Shown here one piece after another: positions 35,501-44,161 of a stretch of 64,000 bases of DNA. The position numbers were made by a program, and so were the translations under genes. Each line of letters begins with the position of its first letter. Position 1 is the stretch's first letter. The notes under the pieces were generated by a model. That model made no database searches. It was not told where the DNA came from and was given only the letters and a program-made list of their open reading frames with translations. The stretch covers positions 62,001 to 126,000 of the forward strand of contig NZ_WEGL01000010.1 of assembly GCF_009604455.1 (NCBI RefSeq). Direction: 5' to 3'. This DNA is from Streptomyces sp. RB17 (GTDB taxonomy: Bacteria > Actinomycetota > Actinomycetes > Streptomycetales > Streptomycetaceae).

Positions 35501-36946
35501 TCAGAGCGCGATGCCGGTCAGGACCAGCACACGCTCGTAGGTGTAGTCCTCCATCGCGAACCGCACGCCTTCGCGGCCCACGCCGGACTGCTTGGCGCCG
35601 CCGTACGGCATCTGGTCGGCGCGGTAGGACGGGACGTCGCCGATCACCACGCCGCCGACCTCGAGGGCGCGGTGGGCGCGGAAGGCGACCTGCAGGTCGT
35701 GGGTGAACACGCCCGCCTGGAGGCCGTACTTTGAGTCGTTGACCGCGGCGAACGCCTCGGCCTCTCCGTCCACCTTCCGCACGGTGAGGACGGGACCGAA
35801 GACCTCCTCGCAGGCGATCGTCACGTCCGCCGGTACGTCGGTGAGGACGGTCGGCGCGTAGGAAGCGCCGTCGCGGTCCCCGCCGGTGAGCAGCTGGGCA
35901 CCGGCCTCGACGGCCTCCTTCACCCAGGACTCCACGCGCTTGGCGGCGTCCTCGCTGACCAGCGGGCCGACGTCCGTCTTGGCGTCGGACGGGTCACCGG
36001 TGACCTGGGCCTCGACGGCGGCGACGATGCGCGGCAGCAGGCGGTCGTAGACGGAGGCGTCGGCGATCACGCGCTGCACGGAGATGCAGGACTGGCCGCC
36101 CTGGTAGTTGGAGAAGGTCGCGATGCGGGTCGCGGCCCAGTCCAGGTCCTCCTCGCTCGCGAAGTCGGCGAGGACGACGGCCGCGCCGTTGCCGCCGAGC
36201 TCCAGCGTGCAGTGCTTGCGCGGCACCGAGTCCATGATCGCGTAACCGACCTTGTCGGAGCCGGTGAAGGAGATCACCGGCAGGCGCTCGTCCTGGACGA
36301 GGGCGGGCATGCGGTCGTTGGGCACCGGCAGGACCGACCAGGAGCCGGCCGGCAGGTCGGTCTCGGCCAGCAGCTCGCCGAGGATCAGGCCGGAGAGCGG
36401 GGTGGCCGGGGCCGGCTTGAGGACGATCGGCGCGCCGACGGCGATCGCCGGGGCGACCTTGTGGGCGCACAGGTTCAGCGGGAAGTTGAACGGCGCGATG
36501 CCGAGCACGACACCCTTCGGGAAGCGGCGGGTGAGCGCCAGCCGGCCCTGGCCGCCGGCGTCGGTGTCCAGCCGCTGGGCCTCGCCGCCGTTGAACCGCC
36601 GGGCTTCCTCGGCGGCGAACCGGAACACGGAGACGGCACGGCCGACCTCGCCCCGGGCCCACTTGACGGGCTTGCCGTTCTCGGCGGAGATCAGCTGGGC
36701 GATCTCCTCGGTGCGCTCGATCAGCCGCTTGCTGACGTGGTCGAGGGCGGCGGCGCGTACGTGCGCCGGGGTGGCGGCGAACTCGTCCCGTACGGCGTAC
36801 GCGGCGGCCACGGCCTCCTCGACCTGGGCGTCGGTCGGCACGCTGACCGTGCCGACGAGCCGGCCGTCCCACGGGGAGGTGACGTCGAAGGTGTCCTCGC
36901 CGGTGACCTGGCGGCCGGCGAGCCAGAAGGCGTGGGTGGAAGTCAT
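35501..36946 (-). CDS. NAD(P)-dependent aldehyde dehydrogenase (succinate-semialdehyde type)
   Basis: A 481-residue aldehyde dehydrogenase with catalytic Cys287 (YQGGQSCISVQR) and Glu249 (HCTLELGGNGAAVVLA), and the cofactor region GIAPFNFPLNLCAHKVAP. It resembles the succinate-semialdehyde / glyceraldehyde-3-phosphate-like branch. The ATG at 36944-36946 (MTSTHAFWLAGRQ) is preferred to an upstream start 18 codons earlier. It follows a PucR regulator gene by 150 bases, and gabT is 4.7 kb away, so oxidation of succinate semialdehyde from GABA is the likely role. This is inference from context; other short aldehydes remain possible. Confidence 0.88.
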   Translation of the reverse strand: MTSTHAFWLAGRQVTGEDTFDVTSPWDGRLVGTVSVPTDAQVEEAVAAAYAVRDEFAATPAHVRAAALDHVSKRLIERTEEIAQLISAENGKPVKWARGEVGRAVSVFRFAAEEARRFNGGEAQRLDTDAGGQGRLALTRRFPKGVVLGIAPFNFPLNLCAHKVAPAIAVGAPIVLKPAPATPLSGLILGELLAETDLPAGSWSVLPVPNDRMPALVQDERLPVISFTGSDKVGYAIMDSVPRKHCTLELGGNGAAVVLADFASEEDLDWAATRIATFSNYQGGQSCISVQRVIADASVYDRLLPRIVAAVEAQVTGDPSDAKTDVGPLVSEDAAKRVESWVKEAVEAGAQLLTGGDRDGASYAPTVLTDVPADVTIACEEVFGPVLTVRKVDGEAEAFAAVNDSKYGLQAGVFTHDLQVAFRAHRALEVGGVVIGDVPSYRADQMPYGGAKQSGVGREGVRFAMEDYTYERVLVLTGIAL

Positions 36947-37096
36947 CTGTGATTCCCGGCCCTTCCGCGTTTGGGGGTGTGCTTGGCTTTCGTGCTCCAC
37001 GGTAGGGCGGGGGCGGCCGGGGGTCGCTTGTCCGAGTCGTAGCAGTGGCCGGACCGCACACTACTGTTTGGACTACTCGACGCCTCGCTGTCCGGC

Positions 37097-38755
37097 CTAT
37101 TCGGCGCTGGTCGCCTTCAGGGCGAGCCACAGCTCCATCCGGACGTCCGGGTCGTCCAGGGACCGCCCGAGGATCTCCTCGACCCGGCGCATCCGGTACC
37201 GCAGCGTGTGCCGGTGCACCCCCAGGTCCGCGGCGGCCGCGTCCCACTGCCCGTGCCGCGACAGCCACGCCCGCAGCGAGGCCACCAGATCCCCCCTCCC
37301 GGTGGCGTCGTGCTCGTGCAGCGCCCGCAGCAACCCGTCCGCGAACGCCTTCACCGCGTCGTCGGCCAGCAGCGGCAGCACGGACCCCGCGGCCAGCTGC
37401 TCGTGCTCCACCAGCACCCGCCCGCGCCGGCGCGCCACCGACAGCGCCTGCTCGGCCTGCTTGTAGGCCACGGCGGCGGCGATCGGCCCGGCCGGCGCGG
37501 ACAACCCGACGACCAGGTCGTCCTCGTCGCCCGCGGCCTGCTCGGGCACCGCCCGCGCCGCCTCCAGCACCGCCGCGTACTGCGTGCAGGCGGCCACCGC
37601 GGCGCCGCCGTCGGCGGCGAGCACCACCAGCCGCTCACCCTCGGGCACGACCAGCACGGCCTCCCCGGAGCGCGCGGCGGCGGATTCCACGCCCTCCGCG
37701 AGACCGCCCAGCGGATCACCACCCGGGTCGCCGGTGACGGGCGCGCCGCCACCGGCACCCGGCGCCCGCACGTGCCCCTGCGCATCGGCGTGCGCCCGGG
37801 CGGCGGGTCCCGGCACCGACTCGGCGACGATCATCCGGAACGGCGCGTCGAGCAGCCCGCCGTACAGGTCCCCGGCGACGGCCCGGGCGTGGTCGGGCTC
37901 CCCGGCCAGGAGCATGCGCAGTACGGCCGTGCCGATGCGCTGTTCGGCGGCGTGCAGGGAGCGGGAGCGTTCGGTGGTGAGGGTGAGCAGGGCGATGGCG
38001 GAGTGCACGGCGTACCGCTCGGCGGTGCCGAGGGTGGCGGCGGTGCCGACGGCGAGCGCGGCGCGCGGCCGCCGCCCCGTGCCCAGGGAGTGCAGCTCGA
38101 CCCGGTCCTCGTGATCGGGCCCGCCGACGACGGACGAAGCCGGCGCGGGCCGCTCCCGCAGCCGCTCGACGTCCGCCGTCAGCCGGGCGGCGCGCCGGCC
38201 GGCCCACTCGGGCGCGGCGGCGACGACGGAACCGGAGGCGTCGTACAGTGCGGCCCACCCGTCGACCTGCCCGGCGAGCGCGCCGAGCAGCCCCTCGGGT
38301 CCGGCGTTCAGCGCCTGCTTGGTCAGCTCCCGCTGCGCGGCGAACCCGGCGGTGACGGCGCGGTACTGGTCGGCGGCGATGGCGGCGGACACGGCCTTGC
38401 TGATGGCGAGGAAGGGGGTGCGGCGGGGCACCTCCAGCAGCGGCAGCCCCTCCGTCCGGCAGGCGTCGACGAGAGCCGCCGGGATCTCCTCGTAGTTGAC
38501 CCCCACGGCGAACCCGAGCCCGACGACGCCGGCCCCCACCAGCCGCTTCACATACCGCCGCATGCCCTCGGGGTCCTCGGCGTCCAGCTTGAGCGCGGTG
38601 ATCAGCAGCAGCTCACCGCCCTCCATGTACGGCACGGGGTCGGCCAGCTCACTGACGTGGGCCCAGCGGACGGGCACATCGAGGCGGTCCTCGCCCGCGC
38701 GCACGGTCAGCTTCAGCGCGGAGTGGTGGACGAGCGAGGCGAGGGTAGGGGGCAT
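37097..38755 (-). CDS. PucR-family transcriptional regulator
   Basis: A 552-residue regulator. The N-terminal PucR sensor domain spans about 1-125 (MPPTLASLVHHSALKLTVRA, EGGELLLITALKLDAEDPEG). A GGDEF-like central region follows, and the C-terminal helix-turn-helix reads TLRYRMRRVEEILGRSLDDP after VASLRAWLSRHGQWDAAAAD. PucR proteins control purine, GABA and polyamine genes. The ATG at 38753-38755 is chosen over one 18 codons upstream because it begins the conserved domain. It precedes the aldehyde dehydrogenase on the same strand and may control it, gabT, or both. Confidence 0.92.
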   Translation of the reverse strand: MPPTLASLVHHSALKLTVRAGEDRLDVPVRWAHVSELADPVPYMEGGELLLITALKLDAEDPEGMRRYVKRLVGAGVVGLGFAVGVNYEEIPAALVDACRTEGLPLLEVPRRTPFLAISKAVSAAIAADQYRAVTAGFAAQRELTKQALNAGPEGLLGALAGQVDGWAALYDASGSVVAAAPEWAGRRAARLTADVERLRERPAPASSVVGGPDHEDRVELHSLGTGRRPRAALAVGTAATLGTAERYAVHSAIALLTLTTERSRSLHAAEQRIGTAVLRMLLAGEPDHARAVAGDLYGGLLDAPFRMIVAESVPGPAARAHADAQGHVRAPGAGGGAPVTGDPGGDPLGGLAEGVESAAARSGEAVLVVPEGERLVVLAADGGAAVAACTQYAAVLEAARAVPEQAAGDEDDLVVGLSAPAGPIAAAVAYKQAEQALSVARRRGRVLVEHEQLAAGSVLPLLADDAVKAFADGLLRALHEHDATGRGDLVASLRAWLSRHGQWDAAAADLGVHRHTLRYRMRRVEEILGRSLDDPDVRMELWLALKATSAE

Positions 38756-38884
38756 CGGTCCTTCAGTTGCCGCAAACCGGGCACCCAGCCGTTCGACAGC
38801 TGAATGCATCCTTGCATCCTTTGGCCGAACCGTATGAACGACCTACACCGATTCTGCCTCACCGTACGATCCCGCGCCGCCCCC

Positions 38885-41374
38885 TCACCCCCTCAGATCC
38901 ACCAACAACGGCGGCGCGTGCTCCCCCCGCACACTCGTCAACGACAACACCGCATGCCCCGCCGGCACCCCATGCGCCAACTCGGACGCGGACCACCTCT
39001 CACGCTCCACCTGCCGGACGGTGACGGCCTCGGTCGTCACCGCCTTGCCGGTCACGAGCTTGCGCAGGGCGTGAATGGCGCGTGTCATCGGCTGGTCCGC
39101 GAAGACGGTGTGCCGGGCCACGTCCCGGGTCTCCACCCACTGGGTGCCCCAGGCGTCCGCGAACCTGCCGCCGTCCCATGTGGTCACACCGGAGAACGCC
39201 ATATGGCAGCCGACAGCCGCGTACAGCGGTCCGTGCAGCGCCTCGGGGACATCGCCGATCGTGCGCAGGGCGAGCACCACGCCCGCGTTGCGGGAGCGCA
39301 GGCGCTGGATACGGCGGACGGACTCGGCCGTCACCGCGCCGGTGGCGTCGTCCACGACGAGGCAAGTGAAGTGGGTGGGTTCGCCTGCCGAGGCCACGGC
39401 ACCGAACTGGGCGAGCAGCAGCCGCGTGACGATCCGGGACGCCTCCTCGTGTCCCCGGTCGGGCAGGTCGATACGGACGCGCAACGGATGGTGGGCGACG
39501 GCGCGCAGGGAGAACGGCCGGGCGCTTCCGCCGTGCCCGCCGAAGAACCCGGCGAACGCCGGCCGGTCCAGCACCGCGAGCCGGTCGGCCAGGACCTGCC
39601 CGGGATCGCCGGCGCTGTCCGACTGGCGGGCACGCGCCTCGAGTTCGCGGCGCATGACGGCGTGCTCGTCCCCGGCGAGCGCGTCACGCAGCGCGGCCAG
39701 GACCGAGGAGTCACCTTCCAGGAGTTCCCGCAGCACGGGCAGGGCCGGGAACCGCCCGTACGCCGCCTGGTAGGGGCCGAGGAGCTGGGCGAGGGCGGTG
39801 ACCGCTCGCTGACCGCTCACGGTGTCCAGGTCGCCGGCCAGCCCTTCCGCCAGAAAGGCGGCCGCCTCGTCGGGGTCGTCGGAGTCCGCGTACGGGTCGA
39901 GATCGTGCACGGACTCCGGGTCGCCGAGGCGTACGACCACGTCGTAGGCCGAGTCGGGTCCGAGCGGGGTGCCCGCCGCGCACACGGCGACGACGGCGCA
40001 CTGTCCAGCGAGTGCCTGCAGGCCGAGCGACTCGACGACGGGCCGGACCAGGTGGCGAGTCTTGCCCGAGCCCGAGGGCCCGACGGCCAGCAGTGAGGTG
40101 CCCAGCGTGTCCGGTGCAAGAGCCGCCCCGGCACCGCCGTAGGCGAGGGGGGTACGGTCCCCGGCCACCCACTGTCCGAGGCGCACCTGCTTGGTGAGCA
40201 CATCGTGCCGGGGGGCTCGGCCGGGCAGATCGCGGTCTCCGGAGGGGTGGGTCCAGGCGGCGGCACCCTCGCGCAGCACGGTGTCGGTGAAGGAGGACAG
40301 CCGGGCCCGGGCGCGGGCCACGGTCCACATGTGGCCGATCCTGGCACAGTCCACGTCGTTCATCCGGCCTGCATCCACCTCGGCGGTGAGCATGTCCGCG
40401 GCCTGGTGCTGACCGGCCTCGCGCAGTTCGGGCCACTGCGAGGGCCGCCGGTCGACGGTCGGCGGTACAGCCTCGGCCGTCCCCGCCCGAGCCCGCGCGG
40501 CGAGCGCCTCCTTCACGAGGGGCCACCAACCGCCGATCCGGGCGAACGGCCACAGCACCAGCAGGGTGATGAGCGCGTACATCCCGTCCGTCAGCGGCTT
40601 CGATGCGAACACGCCGTAGTCGCCGCCGTTGATCAGGACGATCAGGGAGAACAACGGATCCTGGACGGGCAGGGCGTCCCAGCCGAGGCCGAACCAGCTC
40701 GGGAAGACGAAGGCCAGCGCGATCAGCGCACCGAGGGCGGCGATGAGGGCGCGAGCGGATTGCCCGCGTCGGGTGACGAAGTGCCGAATGACGTCGGGCC
40801 AGCTGCCGAGGCGCGCCATGGCATAGACGAGGATCGCGAAGAACACCCCGTCGGCGACCGTCTTGACCTCGCGGCCCTGGTAGCCCTTCGGCGACGTGGT
40901 GCCGGGCCACCACCAGTCGTCGGGGGTGAGCATCTTGAGGACGGTCCACTGGTAGGGGAGGCCGCCGTGCCGCCACAGTGACCACAGAAACAGTCCCGCC
41001 ACGAGGGGGACGGCGAAGCCGACGATGGTGACCGGGGCCAGGCGCTGTCCTTGGTGTGCCGCCTTGGGCAGGCGGTAGCCGTAGCGCCAGATGCCGGGCT
41101 CGACCGCCGGGCGCGGCTGGTCGAGCCAGTCGGCGACGGGCGAGCGGGGGTGCGGCGACTGGGGGGCGCGCCCGGGCTGCGCGGCCGGCGGTGGCATGTC
41201 CGGCGCGCGCACCGGCCGTGGCGGCACGGCGGGGGCCTCGTACGGCGTCGCCCCGGCGTTGTACGGCGCCGCGGGCCCGTTCCGGGGCACCGCGGGCACG
41301 TCCGTCGGCTCCGCCGGCCGCGGCACGGGGTGAGCATGCGTGCCCCGCGCGTCCTGCGTCCCGTCGCTGTCCAT
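38885..41374 (-). CDS. Membrane-anchored ATP-binding protein (conjugation-ATPase-like)
   Basis: An 829-residue protein: a Pro-rich cytoplasmic N-terminus (about 1-90), a membrane region with four to six helices (TIVGFAVPLVAGLFLWSLW, ALIAALGALIALAFVFPSWF, GMYALITLLVLWPFARIGGW), and a C-terminal ATPase. Walker A is SLLAVGPSGSGKTRHLVRPV and Walker B THFTCLVVDDATGAVTAESV. The layout recalls TraG/TraD or VirD4-like coupling ATPases, but no conjugation genes are near, and in Streptomyces it accompanies gabT; the function is unknown. The ATG at 41372-41374 has AGGGGG eight bases upstream; an ATG 12 codons earlier has none. Confidence 0.82.
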   Translation of the reverse strand: MDSDGTQDARGTHAHPVPRPAEPTDVPAVPRNGPAAPYNAGATPYEAPAVPPRPVRAPDMPPPAAQPGRAPQSPHPRSPVADWLDQPRPAVEPGIWRYGYRLPKAAHQGQRLAPVTIVGFAVPLVAGLFLWSLWRHGGLPYQWTVLKMLTPDDWWWPGTTSPKGYQGREVKTVADGVFFAILVYAMARLGSWPDVIRHFVTRRGQSARALIAALGALIALAFVFPSWFGLGWDALPVQDPLFSLIVLINGGDYGVFASKPLTDGMYALITLLVLWPFARIGGWWPLVKEALAARARAGTAEAVPPTVDRRPSQWPELREAGQHQAADMLTAEVDAGRMNDVDCARIGHMWTVARARARLSSFTDTVLREGAAAWTHPSGDRDLPGRAPRHDVLTKQVRLGQWVAGDRTPLAYGGAGAALAPDTLGTSLLAVGPSGSGKTRHLVRPVVESLGLQALAGQCAVVAVCAAGTPLGPDSAYDVVVRLGDPESVHDLDPYADSDDPDEAAAFLAEGLAGDLDTVSGQRAVTALAQLLGPYQAAYGRFPALPVLRELLEGDSSVLAALRDALAGDEHAVMRRELEARARQSDSAGDPGQVLADRLAVLDRPAFAGFFGGHGGSARPFSLRAVAHHPLRVRIDLPDRGHEEASRIVTRLLLAQFGAVASAGEPTHFTCLVVDDATGAVTAESVRRIQRLRSRNAGVVLALRTIGDVPEALHGPLYAAVGCHMAFSGVTTWDGGRFADAWGTQWVETRDVARHTVFADQPMTRAIHALRKLVTGKAVTTEAVTVRQVERERWSASELAHGVPAGHAVLSLTSVRGEHAPPLLVDLRG

Positions 41375-41656
41375 TGCCCTTGCCCCCTGACCAGAGCTTC
41401 CGTCCACCATCAGCGAGCCAATCTAATGCCCTTCCAAGGGGAGTTCGGCGATTGCGTGGCAGGGCACCCGAAGAGATGCGAGCATGCCGCCGCGTCCCTC
41501 TCCCGGTTCCTCTATGTCCACTCCGGACAACGGCATACCCCGAAGACGCCCACATGGAGCATGCCCACCCCCCACCCCCGGCCCTAGCCTGCGAAGAAAG
41601 ATAGGTAAGCGGGCGAAAACTCACCGCTCGGGTACGCAAGATCATCAGGAGCCCCC

Positions 41657-42991
41657 ATGACCGCACTTCCGCAGGAGCGCCGCGTCGTCACCGCCATCCC
41701 CGGCCCGAAGTCGCAGGAGCTGCAGGCCCGCCGCACCGCCGCGGTCGCGCAGGGCGTGGGCTCCGTGCTGCCGGTCTTCACCGTGCGCGCGGGTGGCGGG
41801 ATCATCGAGGACGTCGACGGCAACCGGCTCATCGACTTCGGGTCCGGTATCGCCGTGACCAGCGTCGGCGCGTCCGCCGAGGCCGTTGTGCGGCGGGCCA
41901 GCGCCCAGCTCGCCGACTTCACCCACACCTGTTTCATGGTCACCCCGTACGAGGGGTATGTGGAGGTCGCGGAGGCGCTCGCCGAGCTGACGCCCGGCGA
42001 CCACGCCAAGAAGTCCGCGCTGTTCAACTCCGGCGCCGAGGCCGTCGAGAACGCCGTCAAGATCGCGCGTGCGTACACCAAGCGGCAGGCCGTCGTCGTG
42101 TTCGACCACGGGTACCACGGGCGGACCAACCTGACCATGGCGCTCACCGCCAAGAACATGCCGTACAAGCACGGATTCGGGCCGTTCGCCCCCGAGGTGT
42201 ACCGCGTGCCGGTGGCCTATGGCTACCGCTGGCCGACCGGGCCGGAGAACGCCGGGCCGGAGGCCGCCGCGCAGGCCATCGACCAGATCACCAAGCAGGT
42301 CGGCCCGGACAACGTGGCCGCGATCATCATCGAGCCGGTGCTGGGCGAGGGTGGCTTCATCGAGCCCGCGAAGGGCTTCCTTCCGGCCGTTCGGCAGTTC
42401 GCCGCCGACAACGGGATCGTCTTCGTCGCCGACGAGATCCAGTCCGGCTTCTGCCGGACCGGGCAGTGGTTCGCCTGTGAGGACGAGGGCGTCGTGCCCG
42501 ATCTGATCACGACCGCCAAGGGCATCGCCGGCGGTCTGCCGCTCGCCGCGGTCACCGGGCGCGCCGAGATCATGGACGCCGCGCACGCCGGTGGCCTGGG
42601 TGGTACGTACGGCGGCAACCCCGTCGCCTGTGCGGGCGCGCTCGGCGCCATCGAGACCATGAAGGAGCTCGACCTCAACGCCAAGGCCAAGCGCATCGAG
42701 GAGGTCATGAAGGGTCGCCTCACCGCCATGGCCGAGAAGTTCGACGTCATCGGTGACGTGCGCGGGCGTGGCGCCATGATCGCGATCGAGCTGGTCAAGG
42801 ACCGGGCCACCAAGGAGCCCGACCCGGAGGCCACCGCCGCCCTCGCCAAGGCCTGCCACGCCGAGGGCCTGCTGGTCCTGACCTGCGGCACCTACGGCAA
42901 CGTGCTGCGCTTCCTGCCCCCGCTGGTGATCGGCGAGGACCTTCTCAACGAGGGCCTGGACATCATCGAGCAGGCGTTCGCGCGCATCTGA
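41657..42991 (+). CDS. gabT: 4-aminobutyrate--2-oxoglutarate transaminase
   Basis: Transfers the amino group of GABA to 2-oxoglutarate, giving succinate semialdehyde and glutamate. The 444-residue class III aminotransferase has the PLP lysine Lys288 in PDLITTAKGIAGGLPLAAVT. Other family motifs are FNSGAEAVENAVKIARAYTK, DHGYHGRTNLTMALTAKNMP and VADEIQSGFCRTGQWFACED. AGGAG lies before the ATG. It is divergent from the membrane ATPase gene. The semialdehyde can be oxidised by the dehydrogenase at 35501, and GABA can come from the polyamine pathway at 46956-54171. Confidence 0.95.
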   Translation: MTALPQERRVVTAIPGPKSQELQARRTAAVAQGVGSVLPVFTVRAGGGIIEDVDGNRLIDFGSGIAVTSVGASAEAVVRRASAQLADFTHTCFMVTPYEGYVEVAEALAELTPGDHAKKSALFNSGAEAVENAVKIARAYTKRQAVVVFDHGYHGRTNLTMALTAKNMPYKHGFGPFAPEVYRVPVAYGYRWPTGPENAGPEAAAQAIDQITKQVGPDNVAAIIIEPVLGEGGFIEPAKGFLPAVRQFAADNGIVFVADEIQSGFCRTGQWFACEDEGVVPDLITTAKGIAGGLPLAAVTGRAEIMDAAHAGGLGGTYGGNPVACAGALGAIETMKELDLNAKAKRIEEVMKGRLTAMAEKFDVIGDVRGRGAMIAIELVKDRATKEPDPEATAALAKACHAEGLLVLTCGTYGNVLRFLPPLVIGEDLLNEGLDIIEQAFARI

Positions 42992-43387
42992 GCAGGCGCG
43001 GCCGAAAACGGTCCCTGCGGCAGGCCGTGTGAAGAACGTGTGCGGGGTGGATGACGGGAGCCGATTCCGTCTGCCCAAGCGGCCCGGCCTGCCGTAGGTT
43101 CTACTCAGATGAGAGATACACCCCGCCCACAGGGGACTGTGGGCGATCTCAGGCCGAGGCCTCCCCAGCTTCGACCTGGTCGTGCCCTCGCGCACACAAC
43201 CGGCGCCTGACGGCTCCGGGATCTCCTCACCGATCGGACGGTCGCCGCCCCAAACCCCCCGGGGCGCGCGACGTTCCGATCCGGACGGCCGCCTCGGAAC
43301 TACCCCCCCTGTTCCGGGGCGGCCGACCTCCTTTTCCGCTGTCCGGCTTCTGCGTGTCGCGAGGACGGACCTGCGAAGCTGGGTGCC
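42992..43387. other. Spacer after gabT
   Basis: About 396 bases between gabT and the PAP2 gene. An 8-bp stem (CGCCCACA/TGTGGGCG, 43124-43145) is the only hairpin of note and is too far from gabT to be a sure terminator. The right part should contain the PAP2 promoter. No gene or RNA was recognised. Confidence 0.4.
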
Positions 43388-44161
43388 GTGTCGACCTCAG
43401 CCCGCCGCGTCCTGGCCTTCCTCCTCCTCGGCGTCCCGGCCGTCCTCTTCGCACTGATCACCTGGCAGGTCCTGGCCCACGGCCCACTGCTGCGCCTGGA
43501 CGCCCGGCTCAGCCGGGCCCTCGTCGAGCCGGACCGGTTCGGCGGGTTCCTCTCCGACTTCGGCAACGTCCAGGTCGCCGTCCCGGCCCTCGTCGCGGCC
43601 GTGGGCTACGCCCTCTGGCGGGGACGGGCCGCCGGGGCGGACCGGTGGTGGCTGCCGCCGCTGGCCGCGGCCGTCCTGATGGCACTGGTCCCGGCGATCG
43701 TCGTACCGCTCAAGGACTGGACCGCACGGCCGGGGACCCCCGTGGTGCCCCCCGGCGTCGGCTATTTCCCCTCCGGGCACACGGCCACGGCGGCCGTCGC
43801 CTACGGCTCCGCGACCCTGATCCTGCTCCCCTGGCTCCGGTCGGCCGTCACCCGCCGGTGCCTGGTGACCGGCTGCGCGCTGCTGGTCCTCGGGGTGTCG
43901 TACGGCCTCGTCCGGCGCGGCTGGCACTGGCCGCTGGACGTGGTGGCCAGCTGGTGCCTGAGCACCATGGTGCTGACCACCCTCGGCCTGCTGACGGGCC
44001 TCAGCCGAAGTACCCGTCGAAGGTCTTCTGGAACTCCCAGTTCGAGTAGCGGTCCCAGTTCACCGACCATGTCATCAGGCCCCGCAGCGACGGCCAGGTC
44101 CCGTGCGTCGCGTACGAGCCGCAGTTCGTCCCCTTCGTCAGACAGTCCAGGGTCTTGGTGA
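43388..44161 (+). CDS. PAP2-family membrane phosphatase, tail antisense to chitinase
   Basis: A 257-residue membrane phosphatase with five to six helices. The three PAP2 motifs are present: KDWTARPGTP, the central YFPSGHTATAAVAYG, and YGLVRRGWHWPLDVVASW. Substrates of relatives are lipid phosphates such as undecaprenyl pyrophosphate or phosphatidic acid. After the last helix (residue ~205) the frame runs on into a Ser/Arg-rich tail of about 50 residues whose DNA is the antisense of the chitinase C-terminus, a 161-base tail-to-tail overlap. The tail looks like a read-through after loss of the original stop. The start codon is a GTG. Confidence 0.85.
   Translation: MSTSARRVLAFLLLGVPAVLFALITWQVLAHGPLLRLDARLSRALVEPDRFGGFLSDFGNVQVAVPALVAAVGYALWRGRAAGADRWWLPPLAAAVLMALVPAIVVPLKDWTARPGTPVVPPGVGYFPSGHTATAAVAYGSATLILLPWLRSAVTRRCLVTGCALLVLGVSYGLVRRGWHWPLDVVASWCLSTMVLTTLGLLTGLSRSTRRRSSGTPSSSSGPSSPTMSSGPAATARSRASRTSRSSSPSSDSPGSW

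Noticed and set aside
38885..41374. Possible integrated conjugative element because of the TraG/TraD-like ATPase
   Set aside because: No integrase, relaxase, attachment repeats or other transfer genes nearby; neighbours are chromosomal metabolic genes.
43051..44049. A 332-codon forward frame covering the PAP2 gene in another phase
   Set aside because: Pro/Arg/Gly-rich without motifs; the overlapping frame has all three PAP2 motifs and membrane helices.
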